A stretch of 61,029 nucleotides of DNA, from positions 1 through 61,029 of the forward strand of contig JAGKTY010000012.1 in NCBI GenBank assembly GCA_021153185.1, given 5' to 3'. This document shows positions 26,026 to 34,682 of the stretch, one piece after another (position 1 is the stretch's first letter; the number at the start of each line of letters is the position of its first letter). The translations under genes and the position numbers were made by a program. The DNA is from Lachnospiraceae bacterium. Its GTDB lineage: Bacteria; Bacillota; Clostridia; Lachnospirales; Lachnospiraceae. The notes beneath the pieces were generated by a model. It was given only the letters and a program-made list of their open reading frames with translations. It ran no database searches and was not told the DNA's origin.

Positions 26026-28395
26026 ATGATAAATAAATACAACTCGTTATTTATTGTAGAGACAAACAAGACATCGTATCTCTTTACAGAAGAAGATGGC
26101 ATTTTGTATCAGTTATATTACGGAGAAAAATTAAATGTAAACAAAACAAATGCAGAACAAATCCGGGAAGCACTGATGGAAAAGAGTAAATATAACATCG
26201 GTAATTCGATTGATTCAAAACCCGGAAAGACGTTTGATAATTGTAAATTAGAGATTTCTTCTTTGGGAAAAGGGGATGTACGGTATCCTTCCATCCAGAT
26301 GCAGTTTGCTGACGGATGTGTCACAAACAATTTTAGATACAGTAGTTATGAAATAATAGAAGGGGGAGTGGCGATGTCACTCCCTACCGCTGCATGTGCG
26401 GATGAAACCTTATTGGTCAAACTGATGGATGACAGTGGCGCGCGTGTGACATTGTCCTATAGTGTGTTTGAAGCGTGTGATGTCATTTGCCGCAATGTGA
26501 CTGTTACCAATACCGGAAAAGAGCCACTTATTCTGCAGTCCGTGATGAGCATGCAACTCGACCTCGATTATGTTCCGGTGCGCATCATGAGCTTTGGCGG
26601 AAGCTGGGCACATGAAATGAACCGGTTTGATACAAGCCTTTCGCATGGAAGATATGTAGGCGAGTCTCTCACCGGCACATCGTCAAGCAGAAAGAATCCA
26701 TTTTTTATTGTATGCGAGGAACAAGCAACCGAGGAGCACGGACTTTGTTATGGAGTGAATCTCATTTACAGTGGCAATCATTATGAAAGCGTTGAGGTAA
26801 ACAGCTACGGAAAGGTGCGTATCATGAACGGAATTCATGAAAAGGGCTTTTCGTGGACGTTATTACCGGGTCAATCGTTTGAAAGTCCGCAATCTGTCCT
26901 GACGGTGACAAAGGGTGGTTATGCCGGCATTTCAAAAAACATGCATGCATTTGTCAAAAATCACATCGTGCGCGGAAGGTGGGCTAAAAAGGAGCGACCG
27001 GTCTTATTAAACAGCTGGGAGGCAGCCTATTTTAAGTTTGATGAAGCAAAGCTCCTTAAGCTTGCAAAAGCAGGAAAAGAGGCAGGCATCGAACTGTTTG
27101 TCATGGATGATGGCTGGTTTGGAAAACGAAATGACGACAAATCCTCGCTTGGTGACTGGCAGGTGAATTTGGAAAAGCTGCCAAACGGTGTAAAGGGGCT
27201 GGTAGATAAAATTCATCAGATCGGGATGGATTTTGGAATCTGGATTGAGCCGGAGATGGTAAATGAAGACAGTGATTTATACCGCGCGCATCCTGACTGG
27301 GTGTTAAGACATCCCGGCTCAGAGCATGCGACCAGCCGAAATCAGATGATTCTTGACATGACGAGAGAGGATGTCGTGTCCTATTTGATTGAAACATTTA
27401 CGGCATTACTGGAAAGCGCTGAGATCAATTATGTGAAATGGGATATGAACCGCATCGTTTCAGATGCGTTCTCGCAGGCATTGCCGGCAGATAGACAGGG
27501 CGAAGTGCTGCATCGCTATGTGATGGGCGTCTACGCCCTTGCAGATGCACTGACAAAGCGGTTTCCGGACATTTTGTTTGAAGGCTGCGCATCAGGAGGC
27601 AATCGGTTCGACCTTGGGATGCTGTGCTTCTTTCCGCAGATTTGGGGAAGTGACGATACGGATGCCTACGAGCGCGCACATATTCAGACAGGGTACAGCT
27701 ACGGATATCCGCTTCTGGCGGTGTCTGCGCACGTTTCAAGTGTACCGAATCACCAGACCCTGAGAAGGACGCCGTTTGAGACGAGGTTTGCCGTTGCAAT
27801 GGCGGGGGTACTCGGATACGAATGTAATCTGGCGGAACTTTCAAAAGAAGAATTTGAGGCCGTCAAGGAGCAGATTGCGTTTTATAAGGCGCATCGAAAG
27901 ACGTTACAGTTTGGAACATATCATCGTATCTTTTGCGGGCAGAGTGATTTAACGAGGCGGAATCTGTTTGCGTTTAATATTGTTTCCGAGGATCAGACAG
28001 AATCGATTGCCGTCAACTTTTTAGGGCAGTTCACACCGAATATGCCGGGAATGAAACTGTTTGCAAAGGGATTAATAGACGATGGTTTATACAAAGTGGA
28101 AAACCGTCAGGTCATGCACAATGTAAAGGATTTTGGCGATTTAATCAACACAGTTTCCCCGGTGCACATTAAACAGGGATCGCTTGTGCACAACGTTGTT
28201 GCGAAGGTAGTCAAAATGGAAGGGGAGCGGGAATCCTATGTTGCGACAGGCGCGCTTCTTTCCCATGCGGGGATTTCGTTAAAGCAGGGTTATGTAGGAA
28301 CGGGATTTGATGAAGATGTCCGTTTGATGTATGATTATGGGGCAAGAGTGTATGTGATAAAGAGCATGGACAGGACAGATGCAACCGAAGGATAA
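26026..28395 (+). CDS. alpha-galactosidase, glycoside hydrolase family 36
   Basis: A 789-residue intracellular enzyme that removes terminal alpha-galactose from melibiose or raffinose-type sugars. An N-terminal beta-supersandwich precedes a TIM barrel with MDDGWFGKRNDD, IWIEPEMVNEDSDLY, YVKWDMNR (nucleophile Asp473) and EGCASGGNRFD...GSDDTDAYER (acid/base Asp543). The 70-residue spacing equals that of characterised bacterial GH36 enzymes. I start at 26026 behind AAAGGAG; a farther in-frame ATG at 25942 lies inside the transporter gene. It is the last gene of the TetR-GH2-GPH-GH36 operon and ends at a strong terminator. Confidence 0.96.
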   Translation: MINKYNSLFIVETNKTSYLFTEEDGILYQLYYGEKLNVNKTNAEQIREALMEKSKYNIGNSIDSKPGKTFDNCKLEISSLGKGDVRYPSIQMQFADGCVTNNFRYSSYEIIEGGVAMSLPTAACADETLLVKLMDDSGARVTLSYSVFEACDVICRNVTVTNTGKEPLILQSVMSMQLDLDYVPVRIMSFGGSWAHEMNRFDTSLSHGRYVGESLTGTSSSRKNPFFIVCEEQATEEHGLCYGVNLIYSGNHYESVEVNSYGKVRIMNGIHEKGFSWTLLPGQSFESPQSVLTVTKGGYAGISKNMHAFVKNHIVRGRWAKKERPVLLNSWEAAYFKFDEAKLLKLAKAGKEAGIELFVMDDGWFGKRNDDKSSLGDWQVNLEKLPNGVKGLVDKIHQIGMDFGIWIEPEMVNEDSDLYRAHPDWVLRHPGSEHATSRNQMILDMTREDVVSYLIETFTALLESAEINYVKWDMNRIVSDAFSQALPADRQGEVLHRYVMGVYALADALTKRFPDILFEGCASGGNRFDLGMLCFFPQIWGSDDTDAYERAHIQTGYSYGYPLLAVSAHVSSVPNHQTLRRTPFETRFAVAMAGVLGYECNLAELSKEEFEAVKEQIAFYKAHRKTLQFGTYHRIFCGQSDLTRRNLFAFNIVSEDQTESIAVNFLGQFTPNMPGMKLFAKGLIDDGLYKVENRQVMHNVKDFGDLINTVSPVHIKQGSLVHNVVAKVVKMEGERESYVATGALLSHAGISLKQGYVGTGFDEDVRLMYDYGARVYVIKSMDRTDATEG

Positions 28396-28416
28396 TTGCA
28401 TGTTTATGCTTTTTTT

Positions 28417-28446
28417 GCCCTCATTTTTATGAGGGCTTCTTTTTTC
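28417..28446 (+). terminator. terminator of the galactoside operon
   Basis: GCCCTCAT and ATGAGGGC pair around TTTT and are followed by TTCTTTTTT. It lies 20 bases after the GH36 stop. Confidence 0.88.
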
Positions 28447-29204
28447 CTCTTTTTTGGCTTCTTTTCCCGTCTTTTTTTGCCTATTTATACCTGGTTCTAT
28501 TTTGATTTGAACCAATAAAATAACATAGACAATATTATTTGAAACTTTTATTAGATATCATAAGTTATAAATTATATAATGTCATTGACATAACATAAAA
28601 GAACAATAGAAAGGTTTTGGATAAATTATATCGTAAAATCGACAGAAAAATGCGCTTTGGTCAAAAATCGACAAAATTATGTTACATATATCTATACTAA
28701 TTTTGATTTCATGTAACAAGATATAGTATTTAATAATGAAAGAAAAATCTCCGGTTATTTACCGATAACGTTTGCAATCATGCAATATATAGGTGGAATA
28801 TGTGTCATATTGCAAGAAAAAACACCATATATGGTTGCTGACTGGGTTAAACAACCCTAGTGCAGACGAGTCAACCGGTTACATAAATACATCCATTCCG
28901 GAAGATTATGCGTAAACCATTTCAATATCTGGTATTCATGAAGTTATATAACACCACATGTGGTAAAACGAAATAGAGTTATGTAAATATAGAATACCTC
29001 GTTATTTTATGACAGATATAAAAGCGTTTTGCAGAGGAAAAACAGGCATTATATTGATGGGAACAAAAGCTTGTTTTTATTTAAAACGAAGGCAGCATGC
29101 GTTTTTTGTGCAGAAAATATTATAAATCAAGCGTTATGAAAACGTTGCCTGAAATACAGAATGAAAATCATGCGGCATGGGTGCGAAAATTGGCGGATTA
29201 TCGG
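28447..29204. other. long A+T-rich non-coding region with several dyads
   Basis: About 760 bases without a credible gene. Visible structure: TCGACA-containing direct repeats near 28636 and 28669 (TGTCGAT on the minus strand); an inverted repeat TGTTACAT/ATGTAACA (about 28679-28716); an inverted repeat TGCAATAT/ATATTGCA (about 28782-28814); and a long imperfect hairpin at about 28831-28876. No purine riboswitch core or known RNA class is recognisable by eye, although purL follows. Confidence 0.6.
28831..28876 (+). ncRNA. candidate structured RNA element upstream of purL
   Basis: GGTTG(CTGACTGGGTT) pairs with (AACCC-T-AGT-G-CAG)...CAACC. The result is a stem of about 16 pairs with two single-base bulges and a six-base internal asymmetry (ACGAGT). 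The palindrome ACCATATATGGT directly precedes it. It might be an orphan small RNA or part of a long leader. I see no U-tract directly after it and no known family. Confidence 0.35.
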
Positions 29205-29233
29205 TTGTGTAATGGCGGATTTTCTATTATAAT
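29205..29233 (+). promoter_or_regulatory. probable promoter of purL
   Basis: TTGTGT (29205-29210), a 17-base spacer and TATAAT (29228-29233) lie 40 bases before the start. A repeated TGGCGGATT overlaps the -35 region and spacer and may be a regulator site. Confidence 0.6.
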
Positions 29234-29272
29234 TGGAAATAACGATTATTAACTGATGAATGGAGGCACAAA

Positions 29273-32200
29273 ATGGCAGAAGTTAAGCGTATTTATGTGG
29301 AAAAGAAAGAAGAGTTCGCAGTAAAAGCTGTGGAGCTTTTGGAAGATGTGAAGGGTTACCTTGGAATTACAGGGGTAGACAAGATTCGCGTTTTCATCCG
29401 CTACGATGTGGAAAATTTATCACAGGAGACTTTTGAAAGAGCATGCAAGACTGTTTTTGCGGAGCCGCCTGTCGATAACCTTTACCTTGAAAAATTTGAT
29501 ATGCCGGCCGGAAGCAGATGCTTCAGTGTCGAGTACTTACCGGGTCAGTTTGACCAGAGGGCAGACTCAGCAGTACAGTGTGTACGTTTCTTAAAAGAGG
29601 ATGAGGAGCCTGTCATTAAGACAGCTGTAACCTATTTGATCGAAGGAAATATTACGGACGATGCGTTTGAAAAAATCAAAGCTTATTGTATTAACCCGGT
29701 TGATTCAAGAGAGACAGGCCTTGAAAAGCCGGCAACACTCATCACAGAATATGATGATCCGGCAGATGTCAAAATCTTAGACGGATTCAACGAAATGAAC
29801 GAGACAGACTTAAAGGCACTATACGATTCGTTAGGCCTTGCGATGACGTTCAAAGACTTTTTGCACATTCAGAACTATTTTTCATCAGAAGAACATAGAA
29901 ATCCATCGATGACAGAGATCAGGGTATTAGATACATACTGGTCAGATCACTGCCGTCACACAACGTTCTCAACGGAGCTTAAGGATATCGAGTTTGGCGA
30001 GGGCGTGCTTAGTGCACCAATCATTGCTTCGTACGAGGATTACTTAAAAACAAGAGAAGAAATTTTCAAAGGGCGCGATGACAAGTTCGTATGCCTGATG
30101 GACCTTGCATTGATGGCAATGCGCAAGCTCAAAAAAGACGGCAAGCTTGATGATATGGAAAAATCAGATGAGATTAACGCATGTTCCATCGTCGTTCCGG
30201 TAGAAATTGACGGAAAGACAGAGGAGTGGCTTGTATTTTTCAAAAATGAGACACACAATCACCCGACAGAAATCGAGCCGTTTGGTGGTGCTGCGACTTG
30301 TCTTGGCGGTGCAATCCGTGATCCGCTCTCAGGACGTGGCTACGTATACCAGGCGATGCGTGTCACAGGTGCTGCCGATCCGACGAGACCGGCAAGCGAG
30401 ACACTGACCGGTAAGCTTTCCCAGAAGAAGCTTGTTCGCGGCGCAGCGAGCGGATATTCTTCTTACGGTAACCAGATTGGTCTTGCGACAGGCTTTGTCA
30501 AAGAAATTTACCATCCGGACTATGTGGCAAAACGTATGGAGATTGGCGCAGTTATGGGTGCCGCTCCTAGAAAAAATGTCATTCGGGAGACATCGGACCC
30601 GGGTGATATCATCATTTTACTTGGCGGTCGTACAGGACGTGACGGCTGCGGTGGTGCGACAGGTTCTTCCAAGGTGCATACGACAAGCTCGATTGAGACG
30701 TGCGGCGCTGAGGTACAGAAGGGTAATGCACCGACCGAGCGTAAGATTCAGAGATTGTTCAGACGTGCCGAGGTGACGAAACTCATTAAGAAATGTAACG
30801 ACTTTGGTGCAGGCGGTGTATCGGTTGCAATCGGCGAGCTTGCAGACGGTCTTGTGGTCAATCTTGACAAAGTGCCGAAGAAATATGCAGGTCTTGACGG
30901 AACAGAGCTTGCAATCTCTGAGTCACAGGAGCGTATGGCAGTCGTTGTTGATGCAAAAGACGTAAACGAATTTTTAGGATATGCGCATGAAGAAAATCTT
31001 GAGGCTGTTGAGGTTGCTGTTGTGACGAAGGAGCCGAGACTTGTTTTGAAATGGCGCGACAAAGAGATTGTCAATATTTCAAGAGCATTCCTTGATACAA
31101 ACGGTGCACATCAGGAGACAAGCGTAAGCGTAGATATTCCGGACGAAAAAGCAAATTACTTTAAAAAGGTATCCGTTGATGCGGTTGCGGCTGATTTAAA
31201 AGCCGGAGACGTGAAGAAGGCTTGGCTTGATACACTTTCAGACCTGAATGTATGCAGCCAGAAAGGTCTTGTCGAAATGTTTGATGCATCCATCGGTGCA
31301 GGCAGTGTTTATATGCCGTATGGTGGTCAATACCAGATGACCGAAGTACAGACAATGGTTGCAAAGCTTCCGGTGCTCTCAGGCAAATGTGATGCCGTGA
31401 CAATGATGAGCTACGGTTTTGACCCGTATCTTTCAAGCTGGAGCCCGTATCACGGTGCGGTTTATGCAGTACTTGAGTCACTTTCCAAAATTGTGGCAGT
31501 CGGCGGAGATTACAAGAAGGTACGTTTCACATTCCAGGAGTACTTCCGCCGGATGACGCAGGATCCATCAAGATGGAGTCAGCCGTTTGCCGCACTTCTT
31601 GGTGCGTACCAGGCACAGATGAGCTTTGGTCTTCCGAGTATCGGCGGTAAAGACAGTATGAGTGGTACATTCAACGATATCGATGTGCCGCCGACACTTG
31701 TATCCTTTGCAGTTGATACAGGCTTAATCGGGGATATCATCACAAACGAGTTGAAGAAAGCCGGAAATAAACTTGCTGTTGTCAGCTTGCCGAAGGATGA
31801 ATACTTCCTTCCAAAATATGAAGCGGTCAAAGCAATCTATGAGAAGATTCACAGCCTTATCGCAGACGGAACAATCGTTTCAGCGCAGGTGCTTGATGCA
31901 AAAGGTGTGGCTGCAGGTGCATCAAAGATGGCATTTGGTAACAACCTTGGCGTGGCAATTGATGAGACCGTGCCGGCTGAAAGCTTATTTGCCAACCAAA
32001 TGGGTGATTTCCTCGTTGAAATTGCAGCAGACAAAGCTGCAAATCTTGGAAGCGAATTTACAGTGATTGGTGAAGTGACCAAAGCCGACTTCACATACGG
32101 TGATGTGAAGATTGCACAGGCTGAGGCGCTGAAGGCATGGACAGACAAGCTTGAGAAGGTGTTCCCGACAAAAGCTTACAAGGGTGCTGAGGCTGTCCGC

Positions 32201-33049
32201 AGCGAAGTATACGATACAAAAGACATTTATGTATGCAAAAATAAAGTGGCAAAACCAACCGTATTCATTCCGGTATTCCCGGGAACAAACTGTGAGTACG
32301 ACAGCACAAAGGCCTTTGAGAGAGCCGGTGCCAATGTTGTCACAAAAGTATTTAAGAATATGACGGCGGGAGACATCAGAGAGAGTGTTGCTGAGTTTGA
32401 AAAAGCAATTTCCCAGGCACAGATTATCATGTTCCCGGGTGGATTCTCAGCCGGTGATGAGCCGGATGGTAGTGCGAAGTTCTTTGCAACCGCATTCCAG
32501 AATGCAAAGATGAAAGAGGCTGTTACAAAGCTTCTCGATGAGAGAGATGGTCTCGCACTCGGTATTTGTAACGGTTTCCAGGCACTCATTAAGCTTGGTC
32601 TTGTGCCAAACGGCAAAATCACAGGTCAGGATGAGACAAGCCCGACACTGACCTTCAACACAATCAACCGTCACATTTCCAAGATGGTTTACACAAAGGT
32701 TTGTACAAACAAATCGCCATGGCTTATGCAGGCAGAGCTTGGCAAGGTATACACCAACCCGGCCAGCCACGGAGAAGGCCGTTTTGTAGCAAGCAAAGAG
32801 TGGATTGATCAGCTGTTTGCGCAGGGAATGGTTGCAACACAGTACTGCGACCCACAGGGCAATGTCACAATGGACGAGACATGGAACGTAAACGGTTCTT
32901 ATGCAAGTATTGAAGGTATCACAAGCTTCGACGGCAGATGCCTCGGTAAGATGGCACATTCAGAGCGTAGAGGCGACGGTGTATCCATCAATATCTACGG
33001 CGAGCAGGATCTCAAATTGTTTGAGAGCGGTGTCGCATACTTTAAATAA
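29273..33049 (+). CDS. purL: phosphoribosylformylglycinamidine synthase, PurL-PurQ fusion
   Basis: A 1258-residue enzyme for step four of purine synthesis, converting FGAR, glutamine and ATP to FGAM. The long PurL part has SDHCRHTTF, FKNETHNHPTEIEPFGGAATCLGG and a second synthetase half with SIGGKDSMSGTF. The C-terminal glutamine amidotransferase begins PTVFIPVFPGTNCEYD; the nucleophile is Cys1099 in GICNGFQ and the histidine is in SHGEGRF. The fused long form is typical of Lachnospiraceae and enterobacteria rather than of Bacillus, where purS, purQ and purL are separate. No other pur gene is near. GGAGGC precedes the ATG. Confidence 0.97.
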   Translation: MAEVKRIYVEKKEEFAVKAVELLEDVKGYLGITGVDKIRVFIRYDVENLSQETFERACKTVFAEPPVDNLYLEKFDMPAGSRCFSVEYLPGQFDQRADSAVQCVRFLKEDEEPVIKTAVTYLIEGNITDDAFEKIKAYCINPVDSRETGLEKPATLITEYDDPADVKILDGFNEMNETDLKALYDSLGLAMTFKDFLHIQNYFSSEEHRNPSMTEIRVLDTYWSDHCRHTTFSTELKDIEFGEGVLSAPIIASYEDYLKTREEIFKGRDDKFVCLMDLALMAMRKLKKDGKLDDMEKSDEINACSIVVPVEIDGKTEEWLVFFKNETHNHPTEIEPFGGAATCLGGAIRDPLSGRGYVYQAMRVTGAADPTRPASETLTGKLSQKKLVRGAASGYSSYGNQIGLATGFVKEIYHPDYVAKRMEIGAVMGAAPRKNVIRETSDPGDIIILLGGRTGRDGCGGATGSSKVHTTSSIETCGAEVQKGNAPTERKIQRLFRRAEVTKLIKKCNDFGAGGVSVAIGELADGLVVNLDKVPKKYAGLDGTELAISESQERMAVVVDAKDVNEFLGYAHEENLEAVEVAVVTKEPRLVLKWRDKEIVNISRAFLDTNGAHQETSVSVDIPDEKANYFKKVSVDAVAADLKAGDVKKAWLDTLSDLNVCSQKGLVEMFDASIGAGSVYMPYGGQYQMTEVQTMVAKLPVLSGKCDAVTMMSYGFDPYLSSWSPYHGAVYAVLESLSKIVAVGGDYKKVRFTFQEYFRRMTQDPSRWSQPFAALLGAYQAQMSFGLPSIGGKDSMSGTFNDIDVPPTLVSFAVDTGLIGDIITNELKKAGNKLAVVSLPKDEYFLPKYEAVKAIYEKIHSLIADGTIVSAQVLDAKGVAAGASKMAFGNNLGVAIDETVPAESLFANQMGDFLVEIAADKAANLGSEFTVIGEVTKADFTYGDVKIAQAEALKAWTDKLEKVFPTKAYKGAEAVRSEVYDTKDIYVCKNKVAKPTVFIPVFPGTNCEYDSTKAFERAGANVVTKVFKNMTAGDIRESVAEFEKAISQAQIIMFPGGFSAGDEPDGSAKFFATAFQNAKMKEAVTKLLDERDGLALGICNGFQALIKLGLVPNGKITGQDETSPTLTFNTINRHISKMVYTKVCTNKSPWLMQAELGKVYTNPASHGEGRFVASKEWIDQLFAQGMVATQYCDPQGNVTMDETWNVNGSYASIEGITSFDGRCLGKMAHSERRGDGVSINIYGEQDLKLFESGVAYFK

Positions 33050-33058
33050 GTAACTTTG

Positions 33059-33103
33059 CCCGGTTTTGAAAGAAAGTTAATTTGTTTCAAAACCGGGTAT
33101 GTT
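33059..33103 (+). terminator. terminator after purL
   Basis: CCCGGTTTTGAAA (33059-33071) and TTTCAAAACCGGG (33085-33097) are a perfect 13-bp inverted repeat, with GTTTTT just after. Confidence 0.85.
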
Positions 33104-33174
33104 TTTGATATGAGGCAGAGTGATTTGTGCCTGTATCATCGGTTTGAGAGGATGCTGTTAAGCAAGGTGAGAGA

Positions 33175-34656
33175 ATGAAACGTAAATTTTTGGTTATTAT
33201 GATGTCTGTGCTTCTGTGTAGTTCATGTGTTAGTCCGGTATTTGCACAGGAGGCTGAAAAGCAGAGTCAAATTGAGGAAGTTGTATGTGGAAACATTGAC
33301 GTTGTTTCACTCAGTGAAGAAGATTTTTCCGAAGAGACCATTGTTAAAACCGTAGAAGAAAACGAATTATACGAATATTTAGAGACAAATCACGGTCCGC
33401 TGTCAAGTTCGGGTGATGATTGTACAGAGTATTATGGAAATCAATTGGATGGCGTTGAAGCGGAAATTTATCAGAAACTGAAAAGTGCCACGCCTGAGAT
33501 TTCTGCGGAGAATAATGGGATTTCAATCACATTGGATTGTAACGGACAAAGTTTTCAGGATGCTTTTAATAGCTATTCGGAAAAGATTTTTAAAGTCATG
33601 GCTGCATATCAGTATGATCATCCGCAGCAGTTTTATTTTTCGGATTCAAATGGTATTTCTGTAGGAGCCAAAGGCAATAGCAGCAGAATTGTGTTCACTG
33701 CGGCTTATAAAAAATCAAATTATTATAATGCAACGATTCAAAATCAGGCAGATGCGGTAATTGGGACAATTGTCAGTCAAAACACCGGAAAAACAAGATA
33801 TGACAGGGTGAAATTTTTCCATGACTGGTTGGTTTCAAATTGTGAATACGACCAGGTGGCATTAAGTGCATCGAAGGGATCGGAAAGAGCATACTATGCA
33901 CATGGAGCGATCGGATGCCTGATCAATAAAACTGGCGTATGTGAAAGCTATGCGAAATCGTTCAAGATTTTGTGTAACAAACTAAACATACCTTGTATCA
34001 TTGTGTCCAGTTCATCACATGCCTGGAATTATGTCCTGATGCCGAACGGAAAGTGGTATATGGTCGATTGCACATTTGATGATCCGATAGGAGCGCCGGC
34101 AGGTTATATTGGATATGATTATTTTTTGACGTCCAATAATCCTGCTGTTGATAGTGATCATGTCACAGACTCGACGGGAACAAACTTAAGATATCCGGAA
34201 ACAGCAACAGAGAAGTATGTGGTATCGGAGAATGAACCAAATGAAGAGGAACCGGGCACAGACGAACCGGCAGCAGATGAGCCGGCAGCAGATGAACCAT
34301 CGAAGCCATCGGTAAAACCAACGATACATCCGGGCGCACAGGACGTTACGCCGGATTTATCTGTGAAAAATCAAACGATTACGGTTTCAAGGAAATACCA
34401 AAAAACGGTTACGCAAAAGAGTGCGGTATTAAAAAAGAAAAAAGTAACCTATAAGTTAAATGCATCGGCAAAAGGCGTATTAACGTACAAAGTAATAAAA
34501 GGTTCGAAAAAATATATTTCCGTAAGCAAATCGGGCGTTGTAACGTTAAAGAAGGGCTGTAAAAAAGGCACATATAAGGTGATGATTACGGCGGAGGCGA
34601 CAAAAGACGGTCTTTTCAAAAAAGCGACAAAGACGGTAAAATTCGTCGTAAAATAA
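33175..34656 (+). CDS. secreted transglutaminase-like protein with C-terminal Ig-like domain
   Basis: A 493-residue exported protein. The signal peptide (1-24) ends SPVFA. The transglutaminase-like core (about 190-320) has its triad in GVCESYAKSF (Cys), SSSHAWNYV (His) and YMVDCTFDD (Asp). An acidic, Pro-rich repeat linker (DEPAADEPAADEP, about 350-380) leads to a Lys-rich Ig-like C-terminal module (about 395-493) of a kind common in Lachnospiraceae surface proteins. Bacterial proteins of this class are mostly cysteine proteases or cell-wall-linked enzymes; the substrate is unknown. AAGGTGAG precedes the ATG. It is 26 bases ahead of the GH3 gene, likely cotranscribed, which points to a cell-envelope role. 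Confidence 0.88.
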   Translation: MKRKFLVIMMSVLLCSSCVSPVFAQEAEKQSQIEEVVCGNIDVVSLSEEDFSEETIVKTVEENELYEYLETNHGPLSSSGDDCTEYYGNQLDGVEAEIYQKLKSATPEISAENNGISITLDCNGQSFQDAFNSYSEKIFKVMAAYQYDHPQQFYFSDSNGISVGAKGNSSRIVFTAAYKKSNYYNATIQNQADAVIGTIVSQNTGKTRYDRVKFFHDWLVSNCEYDQVALSASKGSERAYYAHGAIGCLINKTGVCESYAKSFKILCNKLNIPCIIVSSSSHAWNYVLMPNGKWYMVDCTFDDPIGAPAGYIGYDYFLTSNNPAVDSDHVTDSTGTNLRYPETATEKYVVSENEPNEEEPGTDEPAADEPAADEPSKPSVKPTIHPGAQDVTPDLSVKNQTITVSRKYQKTVTQKSAVLKKKKVTYKLNASAKGVLTYKVIKGSKKYISVSKSGVVTLKKGCKKGTYKVMITAEATKDGLFKKATKTVKFVVK

Positions 34657-34682
34657 TATGCAACATAAGAACGAGGACATAA

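Noticed and set aside
29090..29272. Purine riboswitch ahead of purL
   Set aside because: No three-way-junction core or conserved loop sequences of the purine class were visible.
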